Positions 1 through 8,435 of a DNA stretch of 64,000 nt are shown here, piece by piece. Source of the DNA: Telmatospirillum siberiense (lineage in GTDB: Bacteria > Pseudomonadota > Alphaproteobacteria > Rhodospirillales > Magnetospirillaceae); NCBI RefSeq assembly GCF_002845745.1, contig NZ_PIUM01000013.1, forward strand, positions 1 to 64,000. The letters are read 5' to 3'. A program made the translations under genes and the position numbers. Each line of letters starts with the position of its first letter. Position 1 is the stretch's first letter. Under the pieces are notes generated by a model. It was not told the DNA's origin and made no database searches. It saw only the letters and a program-made list of their open reading frames with translations.

Positions 1-99
1 CTCAAGCAATTTCGCGCCATTGCGACACGGTTTGACAAAACCGCACGGAATTTCCTCGCCGCCGTTCACCTGGCCGCCTCTGTCGTCTGGCTTAATTGA
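1..99 (+). CDS. IS5-family transposase, C-terminal fragment
   Basis: Only the last 32 codons lie in the window; the frame is open from base 1 and stops at TGA 97-99. The peptide (ending ...AAVHLAASVVWLN, with FRAIATRFDKTARN before it) matches the C-terminal end usual for DDE transposases of IS5-type elements. That end normally sits a few bases inside the element's terminal inverted repeat, and this is the arrangement here. Identity rests on a short peptide plus the terminal repeat, so the subgroup is not assigned. Whether the rest of the gene is intact cannot be seen. Confidence 0.75.
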   Translation, partial: LKQFRAIATRFDKTARNFLAAVHLAASVVWLN

Positions 100-111
100 G
101 GACACGCCCTA
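1..111 (+). mobile_element. right end of an IS5-type insertion sequence
   Basis: The transposase stop codon is followed directly by GGACACGCCCTA. Read inward from the end this gives TAGGGCGTGTCCTCAATT (94-111), a likely terminal inverted repeat. The same GGGCGTGT start occurs at the ends of the small repeats near 53.5 and 54.0 kb. The element's left end lies outside the window. Confidence 0.6.
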
Positions 112-187
112 AGGATTGCGCGGAAATAATTCGTCTTCCCTGATGTTTTGAGCGATGTCCCCATCTCCGCCTTCGCGGGTTCATGTT

Positions 188-880
188 TCAGGCGTCCGTA
201 CCGGGGTGTTCGTCATCGCTGCAGAGATAGCAGAGGATAGTGTTGCGGATCATTTTCTTATGTCGTTCCGAGGTTTCCGCGTCGGTGAGATCGCAGTCGA
301 AAATGACCGAAAAGGTGTGCATGTTCGATACCCGGTAATAACACAGGCTGATGATCATCAGATGCAGGTCGAGCGGCCGCAGCTTTCGCCGAAAGGCTCC
401 TTCGGCATAGCCTCGTTCAAGAATTCGGGAAACGCTATCCAGAATATTGCTGTTCAGTTCCTTCACGTTTCTGGATTGCTTTAAATACTGCGCGTAATTC
501 ATGTTTTCGCTGCTGATGATGCGAACGAAATCCGTGTTTTCCTGTTCATAATCGAACGTGAAGTCGACCAGGCGGCACATGGCGAGTTCCGGGGACAAAT
601 GGTCGAGTTCGAGCGTGGTCTCCATGGCCCGGATATCGGCATAGGCCTGTTCGAGGGCGGCGACGTAAAGTCCCTCCTTGTTGCCGAAATAATAATAAAT
701 CATCCGCTTGGCGGTCTTGGTGCGGGCGCCGATGTCATCGATGCGGGCGCCGCTGAACCCCTTTTCGGCAAATTCGATGCGCGCCTCGCGCAGGATTTCC
801 CGCCTGGTGCCGTCCGGATCCAGTTTGCGCCCGCGCTTCGACCGGCGGGAGGGGGGCTCCTGCCTGGCGTTGTCATTCAT
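188..880 (-). CDS. TetR/AcrR-family transcriptional regulator, probable regulator of the shikimate/quinate genes
   Basis: A repressor-type protein of about 230 residues. An N-terminal basic stretch (RRSKRGRKLDP) precedes the TetR helix-turn-helix, seen as TRREILREARIEFAEKGFSGARIDDIG with AKRMIYYYFGNKEGLY, the family's recognition-helix signature. The C-terminal ligand-binding half has no ligand I can infer from sequence. The start is taken at ATG 880 (MNDNARQ); ATG 919 is in frame and neither has a clear ribosome site. It is divergent from an aromatic-acid transporter followed by shikimate catabolic genes, and the 385-bp gap holds palindromes that fit a TetR operator. Control of those genes, probably relieved by an aromatic or hydroaromatic acid, is inferred from this layout. 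Confidence 0.85.
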   Translation of the reverse strand: MNDNARQEPPSRRSKRGRKLDPDGTRREILREARIEFAEKGFSGARIDDIGARTKTAKRMIYYYFGNKEGLYVAALEQAYADIRAMETTLELDHLSPELAMCRLVDFTFDYEQENTDFVRIISSENMNYAQYLKQSRNVKELNSNILDSVSRILERGYAEGAFRRKLRPLDLHLMIISLCYYRVSNMHTFSVIFDCDLTDAETSERHKKMIRNTILCYLCSDDEHPGTDA

Positions 881-1061
881 CGAGGGTTTATTGTCGGGGT
901 CGGACGTGATTCTGATCATGCAAATGATCAAACTGCCTGGGTTTGCGTCCGTCAATGGCTTATCGCCGCATGTCCGGGATGATCGCTTTTCCACATCGAC
1001 CCGAAAAATTGCGATCTTTAAACTGGAATCAAATTCTAATTTGGTTCAATCTCCCAAAAAT

Positions 1062-1085
1062 AAGATGGAAAAATTGGTCCATCTT
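1062..1085. promoter_or_regulatory. inverted repeat, possible third operator site
   Basis: AAGATGGA-N8-TCCATCTT is a perfect 8-bp inverted repeat. It lies just upstream of two stronger palindromes and resembles them loosely (GATGGA versus GACGGA half sites), so it may be a weaker site for the same regulator. A further imperfect repeat, GAATCAAATT-CT-AATTTGGTTC, sits at 1026-1047. Confidence 0.4.
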
Positions 1086-1099
1086 TGGCGCCGGCAGTT

Positions 1100-1117
1100 G
1101 GACGGAATTTTCCGTCC
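1100..1117. promoter_or_regulatory. palindromic operator, copy 1 (TetR-type)
   Basis: GGACGGAATTTTCCGTCC has perfect 8-bp arms (GGACGGAA/TTCCGTCC). It lies in the divergent gap between the TetR gene and the transporter gene, inside a repeated AGTTGGACGGAA...TTCCGTCCTTC unit. Size and symmetry fit a TetR-family operator. Confidence 0.6.
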
Positions 1118-1136
1118 TTCTTTATAGGCGAAAGTT

Positions 1137-1154
1137 GGACGGAAAATTCCGTCC
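1137..1154. promoter_or_regulatory. palindromic operator, copy 2 (TetR-type)
   Basis: GGACGGAAAATTCCGTCC is a perfect 18-bp palindrome. Its centre is 37 bp from that of copy 1 and about 120 bp upstream of the transporter start. The outer flanks (AGTT on the left, TTC on the right) are also shared with copy 1, so the unit has been duplicated. Confidence 0.6.
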
Positions 1155-1265
1155 TTCATTTGAGTTGAGGAGGCGATCACCCCGGCCGAGTTGGCTGCTG
1201 TAAATATCAATATAAAAACAGGATTTGAAATCCCATCAAATAAATAAAGTGTTGAGGAGGAAACA

Positions 1266-2645
1266 ATGTCGACACAAATGACGGGTAGTGCAAATCGACT
1301 AAATCTACAAGAATTATTAAACAAGAGTGCGGTAAGCGCCTTTCAATGGCGCGTCGGTCTTCTTGCGTTCAGTGTCCTTGTTTGTGACGGGTTCGATATC
1401 GTCGCTATCGGGTTTATCCTGCCCTCGTTGATCAATGACTGGCATGTTACCCGCGAAGCGCTGGGGCCCGCCCTCGTCGCCGGACTGTTCGGCTTGGCCA
1501 CGGGGGCCTTTTGCGGGGGGCCGATTGCCGATCGTATCGGCCGGCGGAAGGTCATCATCGGCTCCGTCATGTTCTTCGGCATCATGAGCTTTGCCACCGC
1601 CTGGTCGACCAGTCTGACCATGCTCGTGGTCATGCGGTTCCTGACGGGATTGGGTCTGGGCGCATCGCAACCGAACACGGGAACCTTGATGGCCGAGTTC
1701 GCTCCCTGGCGGCATCGTTCCGTCTTCGTCACTTTGACCTATTGCGGCTTTACCGTCGGGGCCGCCGCGGGTGGTTTCCTGAGCGCCGGCATGCTGGCGT
1801 CCTACGGTTGGCCGTCGATTTTGATCGTCGGCGGCATCGTGCCGATGTTTTTTGCGGTCCTGTATTTCTTCTTCCTGCCGGAATCTCCCCGCTTCCTGTC
1901 CCTGCATCCCGACCGGCACCGGGACCTGTGCGCGATCGTCAACAAGATCGCTCCCGGTACGGCTGGTCCCAATACCCAGTTCGTCAACGAGGCCGTGGTC
2001 AAAAGCAAGGTGCCCTTCGTCAGGATCGTCACCCCTCCCTACCTCTCGGTGACCGTCCTGTTGTGGCTTGGCGTCTTTTGCGCGCAGGTGACCGTTTATC
2101 TGATGAACAGTTGGTTGCCGACCCTGATTAAGGACGTCGGCTTTAGTGTCGGCGATGCCGCCCTGATCGGCGCCATGGGCCAGGTCGGCGGCACCATCGG
2201 CAATATTTTCATCGGCTGGGCCATGGATAAGTGGGAACAGCATCGCGTGGTCTGCGTGGTGTTGTTCGTCGGCGCTCTCGCCGCCATCGCGCTCGGCGTC
2301 GCGGCCATGGGCGTGAAGCTCAGCCTGCCGATCCTGATGGTCATGATCTTCGTCATCGGCCTGACCACCAATTGTACCCATACCGCCTGGTATCCGATGT
2401 CCACCAACTTCTATCCGACGGAGATGCGGGCAACGGGAACCGGCTGGGTGACCTTCTTCGGTCGTCTCGGCGGAATCTCCGGGGCTTCCGTCGGCGCCGT
2501 GCTGCTGGCCTTCCATCTGACCATGGGAGAAATCTTCTGGTTCCTCTGCCTGCCCATCGGGGTCGGGATCATCGCTGCCTTCGTCAAGGGTCGTCTGACG
2601 AGGAAACAAGCGATCGGTCCCGCCGTTTCGGTGGCAGCCCACTGA
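1266..2645 (+). CDS. MFS transporter, aromatic acid:H+ symporter (AAHS) family
   Basis: A 459-residue inner-membrane secondary transporter with about 12 hydrophobic segments. The AAHS signature DGFDIVAIG lies in the first membrane helix, and the MFS loop 2-3 motif appears as GPIADRIGRRKV. PcaK, BenK and similar proteins share this size and these motifs and import aromatic acids with protons. It opens a + strand group with a catabolic shikimate dehydrogenase and dehydroquinase, so quinate, shikimate or a related acid is the likely substrate (inferred). A strong AGGAGGAAAC site precedes ATG 1266. Palindromic operators upstream suggest control by the divergent TetR protein. Confidence 0.88.
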   Translation: MSTQMTGSANRLNLQELLNKSAVSAFQWRVGLLAFSVLVCDGFDIVAIGFILPSLINDWHVTREALGPALVAGLFGLATGAFCGGPIADRIGRRKVIIGSVMFFGIMSFATAWSTSLTMLVVMRFLTGLGLGASQPNTGTLMAEFAPWRHRSVFVTLTYCGFTVGAAAGGFLSAGMLASYGWPSILIVGGIVPMFFAVLYFFFLPESPRFLSLHPDRHRDLCAIVNKIAPGTAGPNTQFVNEAVVKSKVPFVRIVTPPYLSVTVLLWLGVFCAQVTVYLMNSWLPTLIKDVGFSVGDAALIGAMGQVGGTIGNIFIGWAMDKWEQHRVVCVVLFVGALAAIALGVAAMGVKLSLPILMVMIFVIGLTTNCTHTAWYPMSTNFYPTEMRATGTGWVTFFGRLGGISGASVGAVLLAFHLTMGEIFWFLCLPIGVGIIAAFVKGRLTRKQAIGPAVSVAAH

Positions 2646-2778
2646 GCGCATCGAGCCGGTCTGCCCGCTTGTGAAACTGTCCCCTCATCCGTCGCCGGGT
2701 GAGGGGGGAACGGGCGGACCTTCTCTTTCCTGAGCAAGGGAGCGCCCCTGTCAGCGGCGCTCATGCGGAGTAATCGTC

Positions 2779-3681
2779 ATGCAGCCTGACCCTGCCATTT
2801 TAGTACCTTTCCCCGCCGACAGGAGCGGCCGTTCCTACTTGTGCGGGTTGCTGGGCAGCGGGATTAGAAAATCCCGCAGTCCCGATATCCACGAGACGGA
2901 AGCCGCCGCGCTCGGGCTTCGCCTGGTCTATCGCACGATCGACTTCGAAAGTTTCGGCGCAGGCGGCGAGGCGTTGCCCAACGTCCTGCAAGCCGCCGAA
3001 CGGTTCGGCTTCGACGGGTTGAACGTCACCCATCCCTATAAGCAACTCATCTTGCCGTTCCTTGATGAAATGTCGGACATGGCGCGCGGCGTCGGCGCCG
3101 TCAATACGGTTGTCTTCCGGGGCGGTAAACGCATCGGCTACAACACCGACGCCTCGGGCTTTCTCGGCTGTTTTCATGACGGTCTGCCGGGGGCGGTCGT
3201 CGAGAGAATCGTCCAGTTGGGAGCCGGCGGGGCCGGTTCCGCCACATCGCACGCTCTTCTGCTGAGGGGTGGGGCGGGCAACATCGGCATCTATGACGTC
3301 GATGCGGCGCGCAGCGGGAAACTGGTGGAAAACCTCGTCCGGCATTTCGGCGAGGGCAGGGCCTACGTCATTCCCGATCTGAGTGCCCTGGCCGAGGCCG
3401 TGAAGAAAGCGGATGGGTTGGTCCAGACCTCGCCGGTCGGCATGAGCAGCCATCCCGGTCTGCCCATGCCGACCGCGTTGCTGCGCCCGGAAATGTGGGT
3501 GGCGGACATCATCTATTTTCCGGCCGAAACCGAATTGCTGCACGCGGCGAGAACCCTCGGCTGCCGAACGGTCGGCGGCGGGGCGATGGTAGTCCTCCAG
3601 GCCGCCGACGCATTCAAACATTTCACCGGTGTAAAGCCCGATATCGCGAGAATGTTGCGCCACTTCAACGAAGAAAATTAA
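2779..3681 (+). CDS. aroE: shikimate/quinate 5-dehydrogenase, catabolic type
   Basis: An oxidoreductase interconverting shikimate (or quinate) and the 3-dehydro acid with a nicotinamide cofactor. The substrate loop reads GSGIRKSRSPDIHE near residue 30, not the usual biosynthetic SLSPxxHN. The catalytic Lys is in NVTHPYKQ and the Asp in NTDASGF; a Rossmann turn appears as LGAGGAGSA near residue 155. The R-SRSP-IHE-E form is like the NAD-dependent quinate/shikimate dehydrogenase (QsuD) of Corynebacterium, which points to breakdown, not synthesis. It sits between an aromatic-acid transporter and a dehydroquinase. The aroE symbol denotes the family; a separate biosynthetic aroE is expected elsewhere. 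Confidence 0.88.
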   Translation: MQPDPAILVPFPADRSGRSYLCGLLGSGIRKSRSPDIHETEAAALGLRLVYRTIDFESFGAGGEALPNVLQAAERFGFDGLNVTHPYKQLILPFLDEMSDMARGVGAVNTVVFRGGKRIGYNTDASGFLGCFHDGLPGAVVERIVQLGAGGAGSATSHALLLRGGAGNIGIYDVDAARSGKLVENLVRHFGEGRAYVIPDLSALAEAVKKADGLVQTSPVGMSSHPGLPMPTALLRPEMWVADIIYFPAETELLHAARTLGCRTVGGGAMVVLQAADAFKHFTGVKPDIARMLRHFNEEN

Positions 3682-3727
3682 AGAACAGTGCGTTCTGTTC
3701 TTGGTATGAGATAGCAGAGAGAGTGTA

Positions 3728-4171
3728 ATGATGACGAAATCCATCCTTGTCCTGAATGGACCGAACTTGAATCTTCTTGGGACCAGGGACCCCAAGGTAT
3801 ATGGCAAGGTGACGCTCGCCGAAATCGAGAAAGACTGCATTCTTCGCGGAAAGGCGCTCGGCTACCAGGTCGAGTGTCGCCAGAGCAACCACGAAGGACA
3901 ACTGGTCGACTGGATCCACGAGGCGAAAGGCAAGTTCGCCGCGATTGTAATGAATGCGGGAGCCTATACCCACACCTCCATCGCCCTGATGGATGCCATC
4001 ACCTCCGTCGAACTGCCCGTGGCCGAGGTGCATTTGTCCAATATCCACAAGCGCGAGACTTTCCGGCATCTGTCCTATCTGTCGAAGGTGTCGGTCGGCA
4101 TGATTTGCGGCTTTGGCGCCATCGGTTACCAACTGGCCCTGGAGGCTCTGGCCGATCATCTGGCCGCGTAA
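3728..4171 (+). CDS. aroQ: 3-dehydroquinate dehydratase, type II
   Basis: Converts 3-dehydroquinate to 3-dehydroshikimate by the type II mechanism. The 147-residue length is typical for these dodecameric enzymes. The signature LNGPNLNLLGTRDPKVYG is at residues 9-26, including the active-site Tyr; NAGAYTHTSIAL, the HLSN histidine and the RETFRH arginine follow. It begins 46 bp after the dehydrogenase and probably shares its transcript. In this context it would act in quinate catabolism. The next enzyme, dehydroshikimate dehydratase to protocatechuate, is not in the window. A dispersed repeat begins at the base after its stop codon. Confidence 0.93.
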   Translation: MMTKSILVLNGPNLNLLGTRDPKVYGKVTLAEIEKDCILRGKALGYQVECRQSNHEGQLVDWIHEAKGKFAAIVMNAGAYTHTSIALMDAITSVELPVAEVHLSNIHKRETFRHLSYLSKVSVGMICGFGAIGYQLALEALADHLAA

Positions 4172-4240
4172 TACCAAATCTCGGTGATCGCAACTGATCA
4201 CCGAGCCCTCAATCGCCGGGCGGGGTGCCTCCGAAACCGT
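4172..4240 (+). repeat. dispersed hairpin repeat, family C copy 1
   Basis: It starts TACCAAATCTCGGTGATC immediately after the aroQ stop. A hairpin (TCTCGGTGATCG/TGATCACCGAG) is followed by CCCTCAATCGCCGGGCGGG. The same module recurs at 58.62 kb and, inverted, at 62.89 kb. The role is unknown; the hairpin could help end or stabilise transcripts. Confidence 0.75.
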
Positions 4241-4345
4241 TGCTTGGCATTAACGGACGCCCTTCCTTCTCCGCAGGTCAGGCTCCCTGCGGAGGCCTGT
4301 TCCGTTCTTCAGACGACGGAATCGCGGTTCGCATGAGCCTCACTT

Positions 4346-4374
4346 GGCCGGACGGGAAACCGTCCGGCCTTTTT
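4346..4374 (+). terminator. Rho-independent terminator
   Basis: GGCCGGACGG-GAAA-CCGTCCGGCC is a perfect 10-bp GC-rich stem with a GAAA loop, followed by TTTTT. It lies 175 bp after aroQ and 168 bp before the next transporter gene, so it probably ends the transporter-dehydrogenase-dehydroquinase transcript. Confidence 0.9.
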
Positions 4375-4541
4375 CGTCGGATTGAAGGATCGGCGGTGCC
4401 GCTTTTCATCGGCACGAAACCCGATGCCGATCGAATGTTCAGAAATTTTCTGGCAAACAATTAGAAAAAAAGAAGGCATGTGCGCTAAAAGACAAACCGG
4501 CGACACGTGGCGGGTCATAACAAATCTGGAGGAAACGCAAT

Positions 4542-5861
4542 ATGGCAACCGGCTCTTTGGCCTCAGGCGAGGGTCTCGTCTCGGAGCGAACACTTGCTGA
4601 GCGCCGTTCTCGGAAGGCCGCACTTGGAAGCTTCGTCGGCGCGATCGTCGATTGGTACGATTTCCTGCTCTATGGCATTACCGCCGCCATCGTCTTCAAC
4701 AGCCAGTTCTTTCCCAACGTCAGTCCGACGGCGGGGACCTTGGCCGCCTTCGCCACTTTCGGCGTCGGCTTCCTTTTCCGGCCGCTGGGCGGCATCGTGT
4801 TCGGCCATTACGGCGATCACCTGGGGCGCAAGCGCATGCTGGTGATCACCGTCGGCATGATGGGAATCTGTACCGCCCTCATCGGCGTGCTGCCGACCTA
4901 TGACCAGATCGGCTGGTACGCGCCTCTCGCCCTGGTCATCCTGCGGGCCCTGCAAGGTTTCGCGGTGGGCGGCGAATGGGGGGGCGCGGCCTTGATGGCC
5001 GTCGAGAGCGCGCCGGAAGGCAAGAAGGCCTTCTATAGCAGCGGCGTGCAGGTCGGCTATGGGGTCGGGCTGGTTCTGGCCACCGGCATCGTCTCGCTTC
5101 TCAGCCATGCGCTGGACAACGACGCCTTCATGTCGTGGGGGTGGCGCATTCCCTTCGTGTTCAGCATCGTCCTCGTCGCCATCGCCCTGTGGATTCGCAT
5201 CACCATGGACGAATCCCGGGAATTCGTCGAAAAGGTCGGCGTCCATGGCGAGCGCAAGGTGAAGATTCCGGTGATCGCCGCGCTGCGCCAGCATCCCGAG
5301 GGCTTTCTGTTCATCATCGCGCTGCGCATGGCCGAAATGTTCAGCATGTACATCGTCACCGCCTTCGCCCTGGCCTATTCGACGAAAAATCTCGGCATGT
5401 CGCGGGATCTGTTTCTCAACATCAGCCTGCTGGTCGGCGCGATCAGTTGCGTGACGATTCCGATTTTCGCGGCGCTGGCCGACCGCTTCGGCAAGAAGCG
5501 CATCTATGTGACGGGGGCGGTGATCGGCGTGTTGTCGTCGGTTCCGTTCTTCCTCGCCCTCGAGGCCCGGTCCATCGTGTGGATCGTGGTCTTCTCGGTC
5601 ATGCTGGCCAATGTCGCCCATGACATGGTAGTCAGCGTCCAGCAGCCCTTGTTCACCGCGTTCTTCGGCACTGAATACCGTTACAGCGGCGCCGGCGTCG
5701 GCTATCAGGTGGCCAGCGTCGTCTGTGGTGGTTTCACGCCCTTCATCGCCACCGCTCTGCTCGGCATCGACGGCACCTGGCATGCGGTTGCAGCCTATCT
5801 GGCCGGCGGCTGCCTGCTCTCGGTGGTCGTTTCCGTCAGCATGAAGATGAAACGGTCCTGA
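4542..5861 (+). CDS. MHS-family MFS transporter, shikimate/metabolite:H+ symporter type
   Basis: A 439-residue inner-membrane symporter with about 12 hydrophobic segments. Hallmarks of the metabolite:H+ symporter (MHS) family are GAIVDWYDFLLYGITAA in helix 1, FRPLGGIVFGHYGDHLGRKRML in loop 2-3 and RALQGFAVGGEWGGAALM in helix 4. ShiA (shikimate) and KgtP belong here. Together with the shikimate catabolic genes just upstream, shikimate or quinate is a reasonable substrate, but the family is broad. The start at ATG 4542 follows a CTGGAGGAAACG ribosome site. A terminator separates it from aroQ, so it probably has its own promoter. Confidence 0.85.
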   Translation: MATGSLASGEGLVSERTLAERRSRKAALGSFVGAIVDWYDFLLYGITAAIVFNSQFFPNVSPTAGTLAAFATFGVGFLFRPLGGIVFGHYGDHLGRKRMLVITVGMMGICTALIGVLPTYDQIGWYAPLALVILRALQGFAVGGEWGGAALMAVESAPEGKKAFYSSGVQVGYGVGLVLATGIVSLLSHALDNDAFMSWGWRIPFVFSIVLVAIALWIRITMDESREFVEKVGVHGERKVKIPVIAALRQHPEGFLFIIALRMAEMFSMYIVTAFALAYSTKNLGMSRDLFLNISLLVGAISCVTIPIFAALADRFGKKRIYVTGAVIGVLSSVPFFLALEARSIVWIVVFSVMLANVAHDMVVSVQQPLFTAFFGTEYRYSGAGVGYQVASVVCGGFTPFIATALLGIDGTWHAVAAYLAGGCLLSVVVSVSMKMKRS

Positions 5862-5910
5862 CGGACTTAGGACTTGGGACGAAATAGTCACGTCCCCGTC
5901 CTGAGAGCCC

Positions 5911-6172
5911 GAGCGGCGTAAGAGGGGCAAAAGGGCGGGCACGCAGGTGCGGCAAAACTCGAAATCGTCATGCCCGGCCTTGAGCCGGGTATCCACGCCG
6001 TGCAACCTCTCAGGCTTAAACGGTTTAAAAAAATCATGTTAATTCAATAGACTGATCTCAATGGAAGCGCCTGTGCCGTCCCCCGGCGTGGATGGCCGGG
6101 ACAAGCCCGGCCATGACGAAACTGATAATTGCTGCACCTGCGTTTTTGCCCCTCTTACCGAGCGGCGCTCCC
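5911..6172. repeat. nested long inverted repeat (MITE-like)
   Basis: The outer arms at 5911-5955 and 6129-6172 are imperfect inverted copies sharing GAGCGGCG, AAGAGGGGCAAAA and CGCAGGTGC-GCAA. Inner arms at 5966-6000 and 6085-6119 pair too (GGCGTGGAT...CATGACGA), and each is itself a small hairpin around CCCGGC/GCCGGG. The whole could fold into one long cruciform. It contains no gene. The inner arms match modules in the repeat at 53.85-54.05 kb. Confidence 0.75.
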
Positions 6173-6225
6173 GCCCGGCGAAGCCGGAGGCGCAGGCGTC
6201 ATATAAACCTTAGGCTCTGGAGCGA

Positions 6226-7245
<1,020 letters not shown>

Positions 7246-7379
7246 CTCCTATCAAATAGGGCGGGGCGGGCGCTTTCCAAGATGCGGTGAGCCGATGGAA
7301 CGGCTGCGAATTGTCTTGGCGTTCGGGAACTCCGACGCTTCAAATATCTCCTTCCCCTCCCAGCAAGGAGCATTCATCC

Positions 7380-8000
7380 GTGCCCGACGCCATTCACAGC
7401 TACGAGCCCAGGGCGGGCCATGGTCTGCCGCATGATCCCTTCAATGCCATCGTCGGTCCGCGGCCGATCGGCTGGATATCGAGCCGGGCCGGAAACGGTA
7501 ATCTCAATCTGGCGCCCTACAGCTTCTTCAACGCCTTCAACTACATTCCGCCGATCGTCGGTTTTGCCAGCGTCGGGCGCAAGGATTCGGTGCGCAATAT
7601 CGGGGAAACCGGCGAATTCGTCTGGAACCTGGTGACCCGTCCGTTGGCCGAGGCGATGAACCAGACCTGCGCCGCGGTACCGCCCGAGGTCAGCGAATTC
7701 GGGCTGGCCGGATTAACGCCGGTGCCATCCGACCTGATCGCGGTGCCGCGTGTCGGCGAAAGCCCGGTGAGTTTCGAGTGCCGTCGCACCCAGATCATCG
7801 AATTGCAAGGCGCCGACGGAAGCAGGGTGGGCACCTGGCTGGTCCTCGGCGAGGTGGTGAAGGTGCATATCGCGAAAGCGCTTCTGAAGGATGGCGTTTA
7901 TGACACGGCCGCCGCCGGACATGTTCTGCGTGGCGGCGGACCCGCCGATTATTTCTCCATCGGTCCGAATCAGTTGTTCCGCATGCGCAGGCCCGCGTGA
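7380..8000 (+). CDS. flavin reductase family protein
   Basis: About 206 residues with the split-barrel flavin reductase fold: FNAIVGPRPIGWISSRAGNGNLNLAPYSFFNAFNYIPPIVGFAS is the conserved FMN-binding half, and the end has DYFSIGPNQLFRMRRP. The start is taken at GTG 7380, which follows AAGGAG at 7365-7370; the frame is open upstream to 7287 without family-like sequence. It is likely to reduce FMN with NAD(P)H and pass it to a partner oxygenase, the divergent luciferase-like protein being the obvious candidate. That pairing is inferred from position only. Some members have other flavin-dependent roles. Confidence 0.85.
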   Translation: MPDAIHSYEPRAGHGLPHDPFNAIVGPRPIGWISSRAGNGNLNLAPYSFFNAFNYIPPIVGFASVGRKDSVRNIGETGEFVWNLVTRPLAEAMNQTCAAVPPEVSEFGLAGLTPVPSDLIAVPRVGESPVSFECRRTQIIELQGADGSRVGTWLVLGEVVKVHIAKALLKDGVYDTAAAGHVLRGGGPADYFSIGPNQLFRMRRPA

Positions 8001-8131
8001 GCGGACGCCCATCATGAGCGAAAGCGAATTCGTCAAAATATGATCGACAGTCCCCAAATGGGGATATCGACGGGCTGTCTTCGGCTCTAACTTCATGGAG
8101 CATTGAATGTTTTCCCCTCCAAAAAACTCAG

Positions 8132-8159
8132 GCCCTCACTCCGGTGGGGGCTTTTTTTT
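8132..8159 (+). terminator. Rho-independent terminator
   Basis: GCCCTCAC-TCCG-GTGGGGGC makes an 8-bp stem (one G-T pair) followed by eight T residues. It lies 132 bp past the flavin reductase stop and before the mos promoter region. Confidence 0.85.
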
Positions 8160-8245
8160 GGGGGCGGTGATCGGTTCGGATCGTCGCTGGTCGGCATTGT
8201 CGAGTTTTCGGCCGGCTTTAGGGAACGTGGGGCTTCCCATGATAC

Positions 8246-8270
8246 CGTTATAGCTTGAACCGTTATAACG
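8246..8270. promoter_or_regulatory. possible ModE-type molybdate-responsive operator (Mo-box)
   Basis: CGTTATA-N11-TATAACG is a perfect 7-bp inverted repeat spanning 25 bp, 166 bp upstream of mosB. ModE operators of enterobacteria and phototrophic alphaproteobacteria have CGnTATA-type arms facing each other over similar spacing. The assignment is inferred from resemblance and from the molybdenum-storage genes downstream. Confidence 0.5.
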
Positions 8271-8435
8271 AATTGAAATACAACGATTTTTTTAATTCTT
8301 CGATTGACGCGCCAGCGGGGATTGGTCATTTTCTCGTGCGTGCCTAGGTATGAAACGGCGCGTATGGTTTCTCGGTGGGGTTTGCCGGCCCGCCGGGCCG
8401 ACAGGCATCGTAACAACGAAGGAGAGGACCCCCCC

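Larger units (their letters stand above)
8001..8435. other. intergenic region between the flavin reductase and mosB genes
   Basis: No supported gene in these 435 bases. It holds a strong terminator near 8140, a possible molybdate-type operator near 8258 and a GAAGGAGAGG ribosome site at 8418-8427. Confidence 0.7.

Noticed and set aside
4563-6005. Long minus-strand open frame opposite the MHS transporter gene
   Set aside because: Its translation is low in hydrophobic residues and rich in His, Asp, Gln and Gly, the usual look of the antisense of a GC-rich membrane-protein gene; no known domain, and the + strand gene is unmistakable.
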